Counted from the first letter of the stretch, positions 44,903-54,627 are shown. The stretch is 64,000 bases of DNA from Paenibacillus whitsoniae (GCF_003955665.1 NZ_RXHU01000014.1:62001-126000); one strand, 5' to 3'. The notes: generated by a model from the sequence alone, not told the origin. A program made the numbers and translations.

Positions 44903-44923
44903 TAATCGTAATAATTACAATAA
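44903..44923 (+). promoter_or_regulatory. Zur box Z8, oxidoreductase-FeoB-like-COG0523 c operon
   Basis: TAATCGTAA half and core GTAATAATTAC at 44908-44918; TATAGT at 44879-44884 or 44888-44893 lies just upstream. Confidence 0.88.
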
Positions 44924-44942
44924 ATCCGAGCGAGGTGTAGAA

Positions 44943-46073
44943 ATGAAAACATATGAATGCATCATCGTAGGAGCAGGTGCGGCTGGCATTGGGATGGGGT
45001 GTGTGCTTCAGGATTTGGGCATAACCAACTTTTGCATCCTGGATCGAAGTGAGATTGGCGCTTCTTTTCTGCTGTGGCCCAAAGAAATGAGGCTGATCAC
45101 CCCCTCATTTACCAGCAATGCCTATGGGATGTTAGATCTGAATGCGATTGCACTCAGGACATCGCCTGCGTATACGCTCTGTACGGAACATCCAACAGGC
45201 GAAGAGTACGCCGAGTATTTGCAGGCCATCGCTGACTTTCGAAAACTGCCAGTACAAACAGGTGTTGATGTTGCACAAATTTATAAGAAGAAGGAAGTCT
45301 TCAAGCTCGAAACCTCTATCGGGGGTATGACCTCCCGCAATGTGATTTGGGCAGGAGGCGAGTTTCAATATCCGAATCTGTCTCCTTTTCCCGGAGCGGA
45401 ATACTGTCTCCATAACAGCTTGGTTGAGGCGTGGAGACAAGTGGAAGGTGATGAACAACTCATTATTGGCGGTTATGAAAGCGGTATGGATGCCGCCATA
45501 CATTTATGCCGTGCAGGCAAGAAAGTCATCGTCATCGACAACAGCGGCCGCTATACGGGAAAGGGAAGCAGTGATCCGAGTGTGGAATTGTCTCCTTATA
45601 CCAAAGATCGTTTGGAAGATATCATGGAAAACGGCAATTTCTCTATGATAAGTAAATATGAAGTGAAATGGGTAGAACCCACAGAAGAAGGCGGTTTCCT
45701 CGTGTATTGTGAAAACGAAGAGGGAACAAGTCGAATGCTGAAATCTAACCAGCGGCCGATCTTGGCGACTGGCTTTAAAGGAAGTTTGTCAATGATTGAA
45801 CACTTGTTCTTGCATGGTGATAAGGGGGAAGTACTGCTCACTGCACAAGATGAGTCAACGTTAACCCCAGGATTATTTGTGGTTGGGCCCAGTGTCACTC
45901 ATGGTAATCTGCTTTTTTGTTTTATTTATAAATTCCGACAACGTTTCGGTGTCGTAGCGAAGGCTATTGCAGAGAAGTTGGGCATGGATCCTGATGCCGT
46001 CCTTGAGGATTATCGCGCACATGGCATGATGTTAAGTGATTTATCCTGCTGCGGGGAGGACTGTCAATGCTGA
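44943..46073 (+). CDS. FAD-dependent pyridine nucleotide oxidoreductase with a Cys-rich tail
   Basis: 376 residues: FAD-binding VGAGAAGIGMG at residues 8-18, a second Rossmann motif IIGGYESGMDAAIHL near 175-190, and ATGFKG near the end, as in YpdA/CzcO-like flavoproteins. The C-terminus SDLSCCGEDCQC has four Cys in ten residues, not a feature I expect of the family, and could bind metal or relay electrons. GAGGTG precedes ATG 44943. It overlaps the FeoB-like gene by seven bases, so it probably serves that transporter. Confidence 0.85.
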   Translation: MKTYECIIVGAGAAGIGMGCVLQDLGITNFCILDRSEIGASFLLWPKEMRLITPSFTSNAYGMLDLNAIALRTSPAYTLCTEHPTGEEYAEYLQAIADFRKLPVQTGVDVAQIYKKKEVFKLETSIGGMTSRNVIWAGGEFQYPNLSPFPGAEYCLHNSLVEAWRQVEGDEQLIIGGYESGMDAAIHLCRAGKKVIVIDNSGRYTGKGSSDPSVELSPYTKDRLEDIMENGNFSMISKYEVKWVEPTEEGGFLVYCENEEGTSRMLKSNQRPILATGFKGSLSMIEHLFLHGDKGEVLLTAQDESTLTPGLFVVGPSVTHGNLLFCFIYKFRQRFGVVAKAIAEKLGMDPDAVLEDYRAHGMMLSDLSCCGEDCQC

Positions 46074-47719
46074 ACCAAGCTGAAGCCAAGGTGGAGCGCG
46101 GAAACGTCGTTCTCGTTGGCTTTGAGTCCTCGGGTAAATCCGCTTTATTTCGCGGGTTAACGGGTTATGATACCGGAGAGGAATCGAATTTCCGGGGTTC
46201 GACAATCTTTGCTCGTAGAGGAACATGGACCTCGGAGTACGATGTGGTCGATTTGCCTGGCATTCGCTTGAGAGATGACAGCCAGACGACGCAACTAGCG
46301 TTAGCAGAAATACTAGAGTCTGATGCGATCATTCTGGTAGTTCGAGGGACGCATGCCCAGGTAGAATTACCACTTCTCTTGGAGACGGTAAATTTTGATC
46401 GTAAAAGGGTCATGTTGTTATTAACCTTCGAAGACAAGGCAACACATGGTTTACAAATGGTAGCGGATTCCTATAGCGAACGGCTAGGCATTCCTGTGAT
46501 GATAGCGGATACGCGAAATTTGCCTCCGATTCGAAAAGGAATGTTACTTCGAGCTTTTGAGCAGGCAAAGCCTATTGTCAGAAAACCTGTCTTGCTGGAA
46601 ACGCCTGATTTATTGGCAAGTAAGCCGCAACAAACCTGGTTTGAGCATCCCATATGGGGACGCCCGCTAGCGATACTTACTACTTTGTTGGTGTTTGCAG
46701 TCCCTGTTATGTTGGCTTTTTTACTTTCTCAGTGGTTGCAACCCATCGTAGACAATAATCTTATTGAACCGATAAAAGAGCTCTTAGTGAACACGCCTGC
46801 GATGCTCCAAACGATGTTGATTGGCAACTACGGCATGATTACGCTTGGTTGGTACTCCTTTCTGTGGGCATTCCCTGTTGTACTCCTGTTGGGGATCAGT
46901 ATTGCCAGCTTGGAAGAGAGTGGGGTAAAAGATCGGATTACGGATGCTCTGGATGGTTGGCTTCGTTATGTTGGCCTTACCGGACGTGATCTTGTACCCG
47001 TGCTTTCCGGATATGGCTGCAATGTTGTCGCCGTCTTTCAAAGCCGAGTATGCAGCGCGTGTACGCGCAAATCCTGCGTATCCCTGATCACTTTCGGTTC
47101 TGCTTGCAGCTATCAGATCGGTGCGTCTCTATCCATCTTTGGCACTGCGGGTCATGCCGGATTGTTTGTGCCCTATCTATTTCTTCTCTTTGTTATTGGC
47201 GCTGTGCATACAAGAATTTGGAATCGCAAGCAAGGACCACTGCCTACACCCCTGTATACAAATAAAACATTCCTGCAGAAGCCTTCCATTCGAGCTATCT
47301 TCTGGCGTGTTCGTGCCGTGACGAAGCAATTTCTCTTTCAAGCCATGCCGATCTTTCTGCTGATCTGTCTGGTATCAACTTTACTTGAGCTAACAGGTAC
47401 CATGCAGCAATTGACTGCATGGGCAGGACCGGTGCTCCATATCTTTCATTTACCTGCCGAAGCAGCTGGAGGTATTATTTTCTCTATTTTGCGTAAGGAT
47501 GGCTTATTGACATTAAATCAAGATGAAGGTGCTTTTCTCCAGTCTCTAGATGCTGATCAAATTTTTGTCCTTGTATATCTAGCCTCGACATTAACAGCCT
47601 GCCTGGTTACGTTATGGACAGTTAGGAAAGAACTGGGTTGGCGATTTGCGTCCTCTTTGGCAGGAAAACAAGTGCTGACTTCTGCGTTAAGTGCATTATG
47701 CCTTGCATGGTTGATCTAA
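46067..47719 (+). CDS. FeoB-like transporter with Cys-rich gate, Zur-controlled
   Basis: 550 residues, shorter than usual FeoB. N-terminal G domain: G1 GFESSGKS (18-25), G3 DLPG (62-65), but the G4 motif is TFED (120-123) where FeoB has NxxD, so guanine recognition may be lost. A membrane part of about eight segments follows with two Gate domains. The first Gate keeps GYGCNV (C318) and adds C329, C332, C337 and C347. No feoA is present. The Zur box upstream and the partner genes point to zinc rather than iron import; this is inference. Confidence 0.85.
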   Translation: MLNQAEAKVERGNVVLVGFESSGKSALFRGLTGYDTGEESNFRGSTIFARRGTWTSEYDVVDLPGIRLRDDSQTTQLALAEILESDAIILVVRGTHAQVELPLLLETVNFDRKRVMLLLTFEDKATHGLQMVADSYSERLGIPVMIADTRNLPPIRKGMLLRAFEQAKPIVRKPVLLETPDLLASKPQQTWFEHPIWGRPLAILTTLLVFAVPVMLAFLLSQWLQPIVDNNLIEPIKELLVNTPAMLQTMLIGNYGMITLGWYSFLWAFPVVLLLGISIASLEESGVKDRITDALDGWLRYVGLTGRDLVPVLSGYGCNVVAVFQSRVCSACTRKSCVSLITFGSACSYQIGASLSIFGTAGHAGLFVPYLFLLFVIGAVHTRIWNRKQGPLPTPLYTNKTFLQKPSIRAIFWRVRAVTKQFLFQAMPIFLLICLVSTLLELTGTMQQLTAWAGPVLHIFHLPAEAAGGIIFSILRKDGLLTLNQDEGAFLQSLDADQIFVLVYLASTLTACLVTLWTVRKELGWRFASSLAGKQVLTSALSALCLAWLI

Positions 47720-47743
47720 TAAAAAATGGGAGCGTGAAAAACG

Positions 47744-48946
47744 ATGAAAAACGTTATAGCTGAAAATGAACGAATTCCGGTTACCGTGTTAAGCGGATAT
47801 TTGGGTGCCGGCAAAACGACTGTACTTAATCATGTACTGAATAATCGCGAGGGCTTGAAGGTAGCGGTCATTGTCAATGATCTGAGTGAGGTCAATATCG
47901 ATGCTGATTTGATTCGTGAAGGCGGGGGACTAAGCCGCACCGATGAAAAGCTCGTGGAAATGTCTAATGGCTGCATTTGCTGCACACTTCGCGATGATCT
48001 GCTGAAGGAAGTCGAGCGGCTGGCGCTGGAGAAGAGATTCGATTACATTCTCATTGAATCGACCGGCGTGGGAGAACCTGTTCCTGTCGCGCAAACCTTT
48101 ACGTATGTAGATGAAGAGAACGAGATCGATCTGGCGAGGCTGACTAGACTGGATTGTATGGTAACCGTTGTTGACGCCTATCACTTCTGGCAGGACTATC
48201 ATACGCGTGAAACTCTGAAGGACCGCGGACAGGAAGCAGGAAGTGATGATGATAGAAGGGTGGTTCAGCTGCTGACAGAGCAAGTAGAGTTCTGTGATGT
48301 GCTGATTGTGAATAAATGCGATATGGTGACAGAGGCTGAGCTTAAAAAACTGCAGAAAGCTTTAAAGGGCTTGCAACCTAGAGCTAAGCTTATCAGAACG
48401 ACTCATGGTCAAGTGAATCCAAAGGAAATCCTGAACACCCACTTATTCGACTTTGAGGCGGCGAGTCAATCGGCAGGCTGGATTCAGGAGCTGCAAAAAG
48501 AGGCGCATACCCCGGAAACAGAAGAATATGGCATCTCCTCCTTTGTCTATACGCGCAAAATTCCCTTTCATCCTGAGCGATTCTCCAAATGGTTGGCTGC
48601 ATGGCCGAAATCGGTTGTTCGCTCTAAAGGGTTAGTCTGGTTGGCTACGCGGAACAATACGGCGCTTTCCTTCAGTCAAGCTGGTGTTTCCAAACAGCTG
48701 TCACCAGCAGGTCTGTGGGTAGCTGCGTTATCGGCTGAAGAACGATTCATGCATTTCGGAGAAGACTATCCGAAATCCCCCGATTGGGATGAGACTTGGG
48801 GAGATCGTGTGACCAAGCTTGTTTTAATCGGTATCGATATGAATCGAGATGAAATTACGCGCACCTTGGATGAAGTGTTGTTAACAGCGGAAGAGATGAA
48901 CACGAACTGGAGGGCATTCAAGGATCCATTTCCTACTTTCAAATAA
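47744..48946 (+). CDS. COG0523 GTPase c, YciC/ZagA-type
   Basis: 400 residues: [49 protein letters not shown]. It is a close paralog of protein b (42031), sharing long stretches such as [17 protein letters not shown], yet sits behind the FeoB-like gene rather than L33. GGGAG precedes ATG 47744. It may load metal that enters through the FeoB-like transporter. Confidence 0.92.
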   Translation: MKNVIAENERIPVTVLSGYLGAGKTTVLNHVLNNREGLKVAVIVNDLSEVNIDADLIREGGGLSRTDEKLVEMSNGCICCTLRDDLLKEVERLALEKRFDYILIESTGVGEPVPVAQTFTYVDEENEIDLARLTRLDCMVTVVDAYHFWQDYHTRETLKDRGQEAGSDDDRRVVQLLTEQVEFCDVLIVNKCDMVTEAELKKLQKALKGLQPRAKLIRTTHGQVNPKEILNTHLFDFEAASQSAGWIQELQKEAHTPETEEYGISSFVYTRKIPFHPERFSKWLAAWPKSVVRSKGLVWLATRNNTALSFSQAGVSKQLSPAGLWVAALSAEERFMHFGEDYPKSPDWDETWGDRVTKLVLIGIDMNRDEITRTLDEVLLTAEEMNTNWRAFKDPFPTFK

Positions 48947-48968
48947 AACGATGGTCAATTATAAATGA

Positions 48969-48998
48969 TTGACACTGGATAATTATGTATAGTATATT
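48969..48998 (+). promoter_or_regulatory. Promoter of the candidate metallophore operon
   Basis: TTGACA at 48969-48974 and TATATT at 48993-48998 with 18 bases between. Confidence 0.75.
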
Positions 48999-49003
48999 CT
49001 GTT

Positions 49004-49024
49004 TAATTGTAATTTTTACAATTA
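49004..49024 (+). promoter_or_regulatory. Zur box Z9, candidate metallophore operon
   Basis: Flanks TAATT and AATTA around GTAATTTTTAC (49009-49019), near-perfect symmetry, placed right at the expected +1. Confidence 0.88.
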
Positions 49025-49129
49025 AATTAATGTGGTTTATTATTAATACTTGATGATGAGGGGAGGAAGAAAGCAAACAGCAGCACCTTAATTGAGAATG
49101 AATACTATTATTAAGTGTTGGAGGTTGTT

Positions 49130-50383
49130 ATGGCACATATTTTGATGATTGAGAGCTGGGTGGGGGCTAGCGGTAATTTATTGCCGCCACTCCTAAAGTC
49201 AATGGGACACACGTATACTTTTGTTACTCGCAAGCCGGGGCATTATGACAGTGGATTTGGCACAGAGAAGCATCCCGTTCTAAGATATGCCGACGCGGTT
49301 CTCGTTACGGAGACGAATGACTGTGAAGGTTTAATTGAATTCCTGCGACCCTATCATTTTGATGGTGTTATTACAGTTTGTGACTATTACATCGAAATCG
49401 TGAGAGAAGTAGCCAAAGCGTTTCATCTCCCATCCCCTTTCCCCGATGAAGTGAAAACGGTACGTCAGAAGCATCTTATGCGACAGGCGCTTGACCGTGC
49501 TGATCTTGCAAACCCGAACTATCGGCTTGCGCATAGTTGGGAGGAAGTAGAACAGGCTGCAAATGAAATTGGTTATCCGCTTGTTGTAAAGCCTGTAGAC
49601 CTTGCATCTAGCGCCTTTGTCAGCCTCATCCAAAGCGCCAAGGAATTACAAAAAGCTTATGATGCGCTTGAAGCTTTTCCGCTTAATTTTCGAGACCAAG
49701 AGAGAGAAAGCACCTATCTTCTTGAGGCGTACATGAGTGGAGAGGAGGTCAGTGTGGAGAGTGTTTCCTATAATGGCGAGACCACAATAATCGGCATTAC
49801 GGACAAATCCATTACAGGAACCCCCTACTTTATCGAAAATGGTCACATGTTCCCGGCAAAGCTAGAAGAGGGGATGTATGAGGATGTAACGACATTTGTA
49901 CGTAATGCACTTCAAGCAGTCGGCTTCGATCACGGGATAGCCCATACCGAAGTGAAGCTTACGGTCGATGGCCCTAGAATTGTTGAGATCAATCCCAGAA
50001 CGGCTGGCAATTATATTGTGGAACTCATTGAACGCGTAACGGGCATAGATTTACTCCAAGCCTTTGTTGAACTTTCTTTGGGCATAAAGCCTGCTTTAGC
50101 CAGAAAAGATAGTGGAATAATGAGTGCTGCTGCGCTGTTTCTCGTTCCCCCTCAGTGCGGTACCATTACGCACGTCCAAGGAATAGAATCTCTCGCGTCG
50201 GATGAACACATTGCCCGCTACAAGATGGAGGATTTTATCGGTAAGTCCGTTGAGACTCCCATTGATAATGCTTGCTACTTGGGCCATGTGATCACGCAAG
50301 ACACGGAGGGTCATAATGCTAGGCACTATGGCGAAGAAGCGCTTAAACGAATTATCTTGGGATTCGATCCTATAAAGGAGTGA
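49130..50383 (+). CDS. ATP-grasp carboxylate-amine ligase
   Basis: 417 residues: N-terminal Rossmann-like preATP domain, then ATP-grasp with YPLVVKPVDLASSAFV, LLEAYMSGEEVSVESV and the Mg/ATP motif VEINPRTAGNYIVELIE. Relatives such as the L-amino acid ligases join a carboxylate to an amine through an acyl phosphate. As first gene of a Zur-controlled operon with an SbnA-like enzyme and an importer, it may build an amide bond in a metallophore. TGGAGG precedes ATG 49130. It overlaps the next start by four bases. Confidence 0.88.
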   Translation: MAHILMIESWVGASGNLLPPLLKSMGHTYTFVTRKPGHYDSGFGTEKHPVLRYADAVLVTETNDCEGLIEFLRPYHFDGVITVCDYYIEIVREVAKAFHLPSPFPDEVKTVRQKHLMRQALDRADLANPNYRLAHSWEEVEQAANEIGYPLVVKPVDLASSAFVSLIQSAKELQKAYDALEAFPLNFRDQERESTYLLEAYMSGEEVSVESVSYNGETTIIGITDKSITGTPYFIENGHMFPAKLEEGMYEDVTTFVRNALQAVGFDHGIAHTEVKLTVDGPRIVEINPRTAGNYIVELIERVTGIDLLQAFVELSLGIKPALARKDSGIMSAAALFLVPPQCGTITHVQGIESLASDEHIARYKMEDFIGKSVETPIDNACYLGHVITQDTEGHNARHYGEEALKRIILGFDPIKE

Positions 50384-51228
50384 TTAATCTGCAAACGCAA
50401 GCTCCATTGGCCGTAATAAATTTACGAGAAGCTATACTAGAGGGTAAGCTTGGCCCCAAGCCTGATACATTGCCGGTAACCGGATCCTCCTATATTTACC
50501 AGACTACACAGTTTCCATCCTCTACGACCAAATATCACAATTATTATTTACTGCTAAGAGTAGAATCTTATTTCGGAGCCTGCTCGCATACCTCCGCCCA
50601 GTTGAATATGGAAGTAGCAGCTGAGTTTTCAGGGCTTTTCCTAGATGCTGTTTTGCAAGATGAGAGGCTGCCCGCACAAATTGCAGCGATGGATGCGTAC
50701 TTGGGCGTCATTTATCCACACATAACGAATTGCACGAAGGTGGTTGAGCTTTCGGCGGGAACTCCTATTCATAAAGCCAAACAGCGTGATGCGCTAATTG
50801 CGCAGGTTGCTGATATTCGGCCCTCACAAAAAGTTGCGCTTATAGGTGTGGTCAACCCCTTGGTAGAAGCTATTCAGGAACGAGGGGGAATCTGTTTGCC
50901 TTGTGATCTGCAGATGGAAAAGACACAAGCAGGACACGTTGTTGAGAAGGATATGAACATCGTGCTGGATCAGGCCGACAGTGTCATTTGCACAGCGATG
51001 ACGTTAAGCAATGGCACGTTTGACCTTATCCTTGAGCGTGTCAGAGAAAGGCAGATCCCATTGACCGTCTATGCCCAAACGGGAAGTGCCGTGGTAGCTC
51101 AATTCATGAATAATGGCGTGACGGCGCTAATTGCTGAACCGTTCCCCTTCACGCAGTTCAGCGGCTCATCTTCTCAGCTCTATTGTTACACCAGCAACAA
51201 TGGAAAGGAAGAAACGGATGAATATTAA
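50380..51228 (+). CDS. DUF364-like (putative heavy-metal chelation) protein
   Basis: 282 residues. The C-terminal half matches DUF364 text: VALIGVVNPLVEAIQERGG, LDQADSVICTAMTLSNGTFDLIL, and an N-terminal part with a DUF4213-like look. Pfam labels DUF364 as putative heavy-metal chelation; no enzyme activity is firmly known to me. Here it may bind the metal or act in ligand synthesis. The start is GTG 50380, overlapping the ATP-grasp stop (GTGA); AAAGGA lies just upstream. Confidence 0.8.
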   Translation: MINLQTQAPLAVINLREAILEGKLGPKPDTLPVTGSSYIYQTTQFPSSTTKYHNYYLLLRVESYFGACSHTSAQLNMEVAAEFSGLFLDAVLQDERLPAQIAAMDAYLGVIYPHITNCTKVVELSAGTPIHKAKQRDALIAQVADIRPSQKVALIGVVNPLVEAIQERGGICLPCDLQMEKTQAGHVVEKDMNIVLDQADSVICTAMTLSNGTFDLILERVRERQIPLTVYAQTGSAVVAQFMNNGVTALIAEPFPFTQFSGSSSQLYCYTSNNGKEETDEY

Positions 51229-52015
51229 AACGGATACCGATAACTTCTTACATACGAATCCTTCGCTTTACCTGGTATTTAACGGGGAGCATGACCAAAG
51301 TATGGCCCAATTTATACATAAGCTTTTGATTGAATATAAGGTAGGGAAGAGAGTGCTGGATATCGGTTCAGGACCTGGGCGCGAGGTGGCGTATCTGAAT
51401 CGTGCCGGTTATGAGGCAGTGGGACTGGATAACTCTGAAGAGATGCTTTCCTGGGCAAAAGATCACTATCCTGACCTGATCTTCGTCTATGGGAATCAGT
51501 CTGACTTTTCACTTAAGCAACAGTTTGACGCTCTTTATTGCGTGGGAAGCACGTTTTTGTACAATTTCACCAACGAGGAAGTCCTCGCAAGTTTACAGTG
51601 TTTTCGCAAGCATCTTCATACAGGGGGATTGCTGTACCTGGATATGCGAAATGCCGCCTTCTTCCTGACCCCAGAGGGGCAGCGATGGTTGACCGAAGAT
51701 CTCGTAGAGCAGAGAAAAGTAAACGAGACTGTTGTTTCCCTGCAAACACGCTTTAGCATCGACTTGCCGAATCAAATGCTCGAGCGGGATTATCGCTGGA
51801 CCATCGAAGGCCAACCCCCTATTGTCGAACATCTGAGACATCGTCTTCTATTCCCTCAAGAATTAGTACAATATCTCACGTCAAGCGGTTTCCGCCTTCT
51901 GCAGCTATTTGATAAACCGGCCCCCCATATTGACACCTATGATCCGGAAAGTCCTTTCATTTATAGCCAAAGCTTGCGAGGAAGACGTATGCAGGTCATT
52001 GCACAAGCAATCTAG
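51218..52015 (+). CDS. SAM-dependent class I methyltransferase
   Basis: 265 residues: motif I VLDIGSGPGREVAYL, acidic residue in GLDNSEEML, motif IV FDALYCVGSTFLYN, then LHTGGLLYLDMRN. The fold is an ordinary small-molecule methyltransferase, not a nicotianamine synthase. It may N- or O-methylate the proposed metallophore. AAAGGAAG precedes ATG 51218, inside the end of the DUF364 gene. Confidence 0.9.
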   Translation: MNIKTDTDNFLHTNPSLYLVFNGEHDQSMAQFIHKLLIEYKVGKRVLDIGSGPGREVAYLNRAGYEAVGLDNSEEMLSWAKDHYPDLIFVYGNQSDFSLKQQFDALYCVGSTFLYNFTNEEVLASLQCFRKHLHTGGLLYLDMRNAAFFLTPEGQRWLTEDLVEQRKVNETVVSLQTRFSIDLPNQMLERDYRWTIEGQPPIVEHLRHRLLFPQELVQYLTSSGFRLLQLFDKPAPHIDTYDPESPFIYSQSLRGRRMQVIAQAI

Positions 52016-52065
52016 GAGGAACATAAAAATTATACGTTATGGACAAAGGAGTTTGTGAGACGACG

Positions 52066-53646
52066 ATGAAAAAGCTATTATTAATCCTTTCTGTAGGTGC
52101 AATCATGACAGTAATGGGGTGCACGAATAAAACGGGTACACCAAGCGGCACGGCAACCAGTACAGCATCTAGTACGGCAATCAGCACGACTGACCCAGCA
52201 AAGAATAAAGAGCTCACTGTGGCATCGCAAGACATTGCCGCAAGCTTGGACCCAGTAAAGCCGCTTACGTCCAGCTATTTAAGAGGCATAGGGGCCGGTG
52301 AAGCACTGTTTAGAGTAAACCCGAAGGGAGCGATCGAACCCTCTCTGGCAGAAAGCGCAAAAGAAATCGATCCGACGACATGGGAAATTAAATTAAGACC
52401 CAAAGCGAGCTTCTGGAGTGGAAAAGCCATTGATGCCGCTGCCGTGATCGCCTCGCTGGAACGCTCGAGATCCCTGGATCTGACGGCGAAGCCTTACTTG
52501 GACGACTTAACCTTCTCGAAGGTCGACGATTTCACGATCGGTGTGAAGACCAAGCGCAGCCATCTGCAAGTGCCGCTGAATCTTTCTTACTATCAGACCA
52601 TGATTGTTAATGCCGATGCCAAACAGGATGCTGTAGATACGATGGATCTTTCCGGTATGTATAAAGTGGTTGAATTTGTCCCTAAACAAAAAATGGTGCT
52701 GGAACTGAATAAAAACTATTGGGGGAAAGCGCCCGTCATCCCAAGGATTGTCTATCAAGCGATCAGCGATGAGCAAACGAGGGTGCTGTCCGCATTAAGT
52801 GGAAAAAGCCAGGTGGTCTTAAATATACCAGCAACAAGCTTGGCTCAATTCAAAGATAATAAAGAGGTCAGGTTATCGGCTACGCCGGCGGCTAATACGC
52901 AAACGATTTATTTGAATCTGAACAAACCTCAGTTCGCCGATGTGAAAGTCAGGCAAGCTCTATCCTGGGCGCTAGATCGAAATGAACTAGTCGTGCTTGC
53001 AGCAGAGGGGCAAAGTACACCGATTACGACATGGCTAAGCTCCAACCCTGCTTACCAAGAAGCCAGAAATGCCGTATACTCGAAGACGGACCTGGACAAA
53101 GCAGGGCAGCTGTTGGATGAGGCGGGATGGAAAAAAGGTTCGGATGGCATCCGTACGAAGGACGGCAATCCTTTAACCCTGCGATTGATGACTTGGGGTG
53201 GCGATAAGGCTTTAGGTGAAGCTTTGCAAAGCCAATGGACCAAGATCGGAATTAAGGTTAGTGTTCAGCATGGCGACTACAGTTTAATCGAAACGGCTCG
53301 GAAATCGGGTGACTGGGACGCTTCTATTGAGGCATGGAACACGTTCGGAGATGAATACGCGCTGCTAAAAGGTCAATTTGCGCCAGAAGGAAGCGCAAAC
53401 TTTGGCGGATACAAGGATGAAGAAACAAGTAAATTGCTTGCACAATTGGCCGAAGCACCGGATCAGGCTGCACGTCATGAATTGGCCCTCAAAATCAACG
53501 AGCGAGTCGCGCTGCAAGCACCTGTCATTAGTTTATTCCCGCGTCCGCAAATTTCAGCGGTAAGCAAATCGCTTCAAGGCTTCGAAGATCATTTCAGACA
53601 ATATGAGAATGTTGTGAATGCCAACTTGACGATAAGCTCCAAATAG
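52066..53646 (+). CDS. Nickel/peptide-type ABC substrate-binding lipoprotein (NikA/CntA-like)
   Basis: 526 residues: signal peptide with lipobox VMGCTN, Ser/Thr linker, SBP_bac_5 domain (LAESAKEIDPTTWEIKLRPKAS begins the typical region; VRQALSWALDRNELVVLA near the middle). Proteins of this class bind peptides, nickel complexes or opine metallophores. The Zur box and biosynthetic genes favour a zinc-metallophore complex. ATG 52066 lies 13 bases from AAAGGAG; 52039 is an alternative but lacks a ribosome site and spoils the signal peptide. Confidence 0.88.
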   Translation: MKKLLLILSVGAIMTVMGCTNKTGTPSGTATSTASSTAISTTDPAKNKELTVASQDIAASLDPVKPLTSSYLRGIGAGEALFRVNPKGAIEPSLAESAKEIDPTTWEIKLRPKASFWSGKAIDAAAVIASLERSRSLDLTAKPYLDDLTFSKVDDFTIGVKTKRSHLQVPLNLSYYQTMIVNADAKQDAVDTMDLSGMYKVVEFVPKQKMVLELNKNYWGKAPVIPRIVYQAISDEQTRVLSALSGKSQVVLNIPATSLAQFKDNKEVRLSATPAANTQTIYLNLNKPQFADVKVRQALSWALDRNELVVLAAEGQSTPITTWLSSNPAYQEARNAVYSKTDLDKAGQLLDEAGWKKGSDGIRTKDGNPLTLRLMTWGGDKALGEALQSQWTKIGIKVSVQHGDYSLIETARKSGDWDASIEAWNTFGDEYALLKGQFAPEGSANFGGYKDEETSKLLAQLAEAPDQAARHELALKINERVALQAPVISLFPRPQISAVSKSLQGFEDHFRQYENVVNANLTISSK

Positions 53647-53658
53647 GCAGGTATCCAC

Positions 53659-54627
53659 ATGTTGAAGGTCATACTGAAAAAGTTGTTTGAAGCTTTTCTC
53701 ACGTTGCTATGTGCAACGATTCTTATTTTTGCCTTGATTCGTATGGCTCCGGGCGATCCGGTGGAACTGTTTCTAGGGCATCCTGCAGAGGCGGCTTTGG
53801 ATAAACAGGCCTATGAGGTCAAAGCAGCAGAGATGCGTGAGCAATTGGGGCTGGATCAGAACATGGCAGTTCAATATGCGGCATGGATTGGGCGGGTGCT
53901 GCAATTTGACTTGGGTACATCCATCCAAACAGGGGGTCAGGTTGTCGAAGAAATTGCACAAAGACTCCCGGCAACGGCCATGCTAGCCTTCGTTGCTCTA
54001 CTCATTCAAGTCGTATTGGGATTGTTCTTGGGGGCAGTTTCTGCGATTAAAGCGGGGCGACCTCCCGATCATGTCATTCGTCTTGCGTGCGTGGCTATGG
54101 CTTCGATACCTGCTTTTGTCGTTGGGCTATTCCTGTTATCCTTCTTTGCCGTAACAGTGGGTGTTTATGAAATTAGCAGTGAAGTTAACGCGGGAAGACT
54201 ATGGCTTCCCGCATTAACTTTAGGTTGTATGGGTGCTCCGCAATTCATACGAATGATGCGAGCCAATATGCTGTCCGAGTTTGGTCAAATCTACATACTC
54301 TCTGCTCAGGCCAGAGGGCTGGATCGCAAGAGGGTCGTCAGGCATGCCTTGCACAATGCGCTGCTGCCTATCATTACCATGATTGCCCTTTCCCTGACGG
54401 CGCTTCTGAGCGGCGCTGTTGTCACGGAAAGCATTTTTTCATGGCCTGGCATTGGCAAATATGCCCTTGACAGTATTTTGCTGAAAGATTATCCGGTTAT
54501 TCAGGGGTATGCGTTGATTATGGTAGCGTTAGTGATCTTCATTCATTTATTCGTTGATGTTGTTTATGCGCTGGTAGATCCTCGAATCCAACGAAAAGGA
54601 GAAGCAAGCGTTGAAGAAGTTGCGTAG
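53659..54627 (+). CDS. ABC permease, NikB/CntB/OppB type
   Basis: 322 residues, six membrane segments, N-terminal family text FALIRMAPGDPVELFLGH and the EAA-like loop QARGLDRKRVVRHALHNALL. First permease of the metallophore importer; it starts 12 bases after the binding protein and overlaps the second permease by 17 bases. Confidence 0.93.
   Translation: MLKVILKKLFEAFLTLLCATILIFALIRMAPGDPVELFLGHPAEAALDKQAYEVKAAEMREQLGLDQNMAVQYAAWIGRVLQFDLGTSIQTGGQVVEEIAQRLPATAMLAFVALLIQVVLGLFLGAVSAIKAGRPPDHVIRLACVAMASIPAFVVGLFLLSFFAVTVGVYEISSEVNAGRLWLPALTLGCMGAPQFIRMMRANMLSEFGQIYILSAQARGLDRKRVVRHALHNALLPIITMIALSLTALLSGAVVTESIFSWPGIGKYALDSILLKDYPVIQGYALIMVALVIFIHLFVDVVYALVDPRIQRKGEASVEEVA

Noticed and set aside
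52022-52042. A Zur-box-like ATAAAAATTATACG before the binding-protein gene
   Set aside because: The outer bases of the core (G and C) are missing and it lies within an already Zur-controlled operon.
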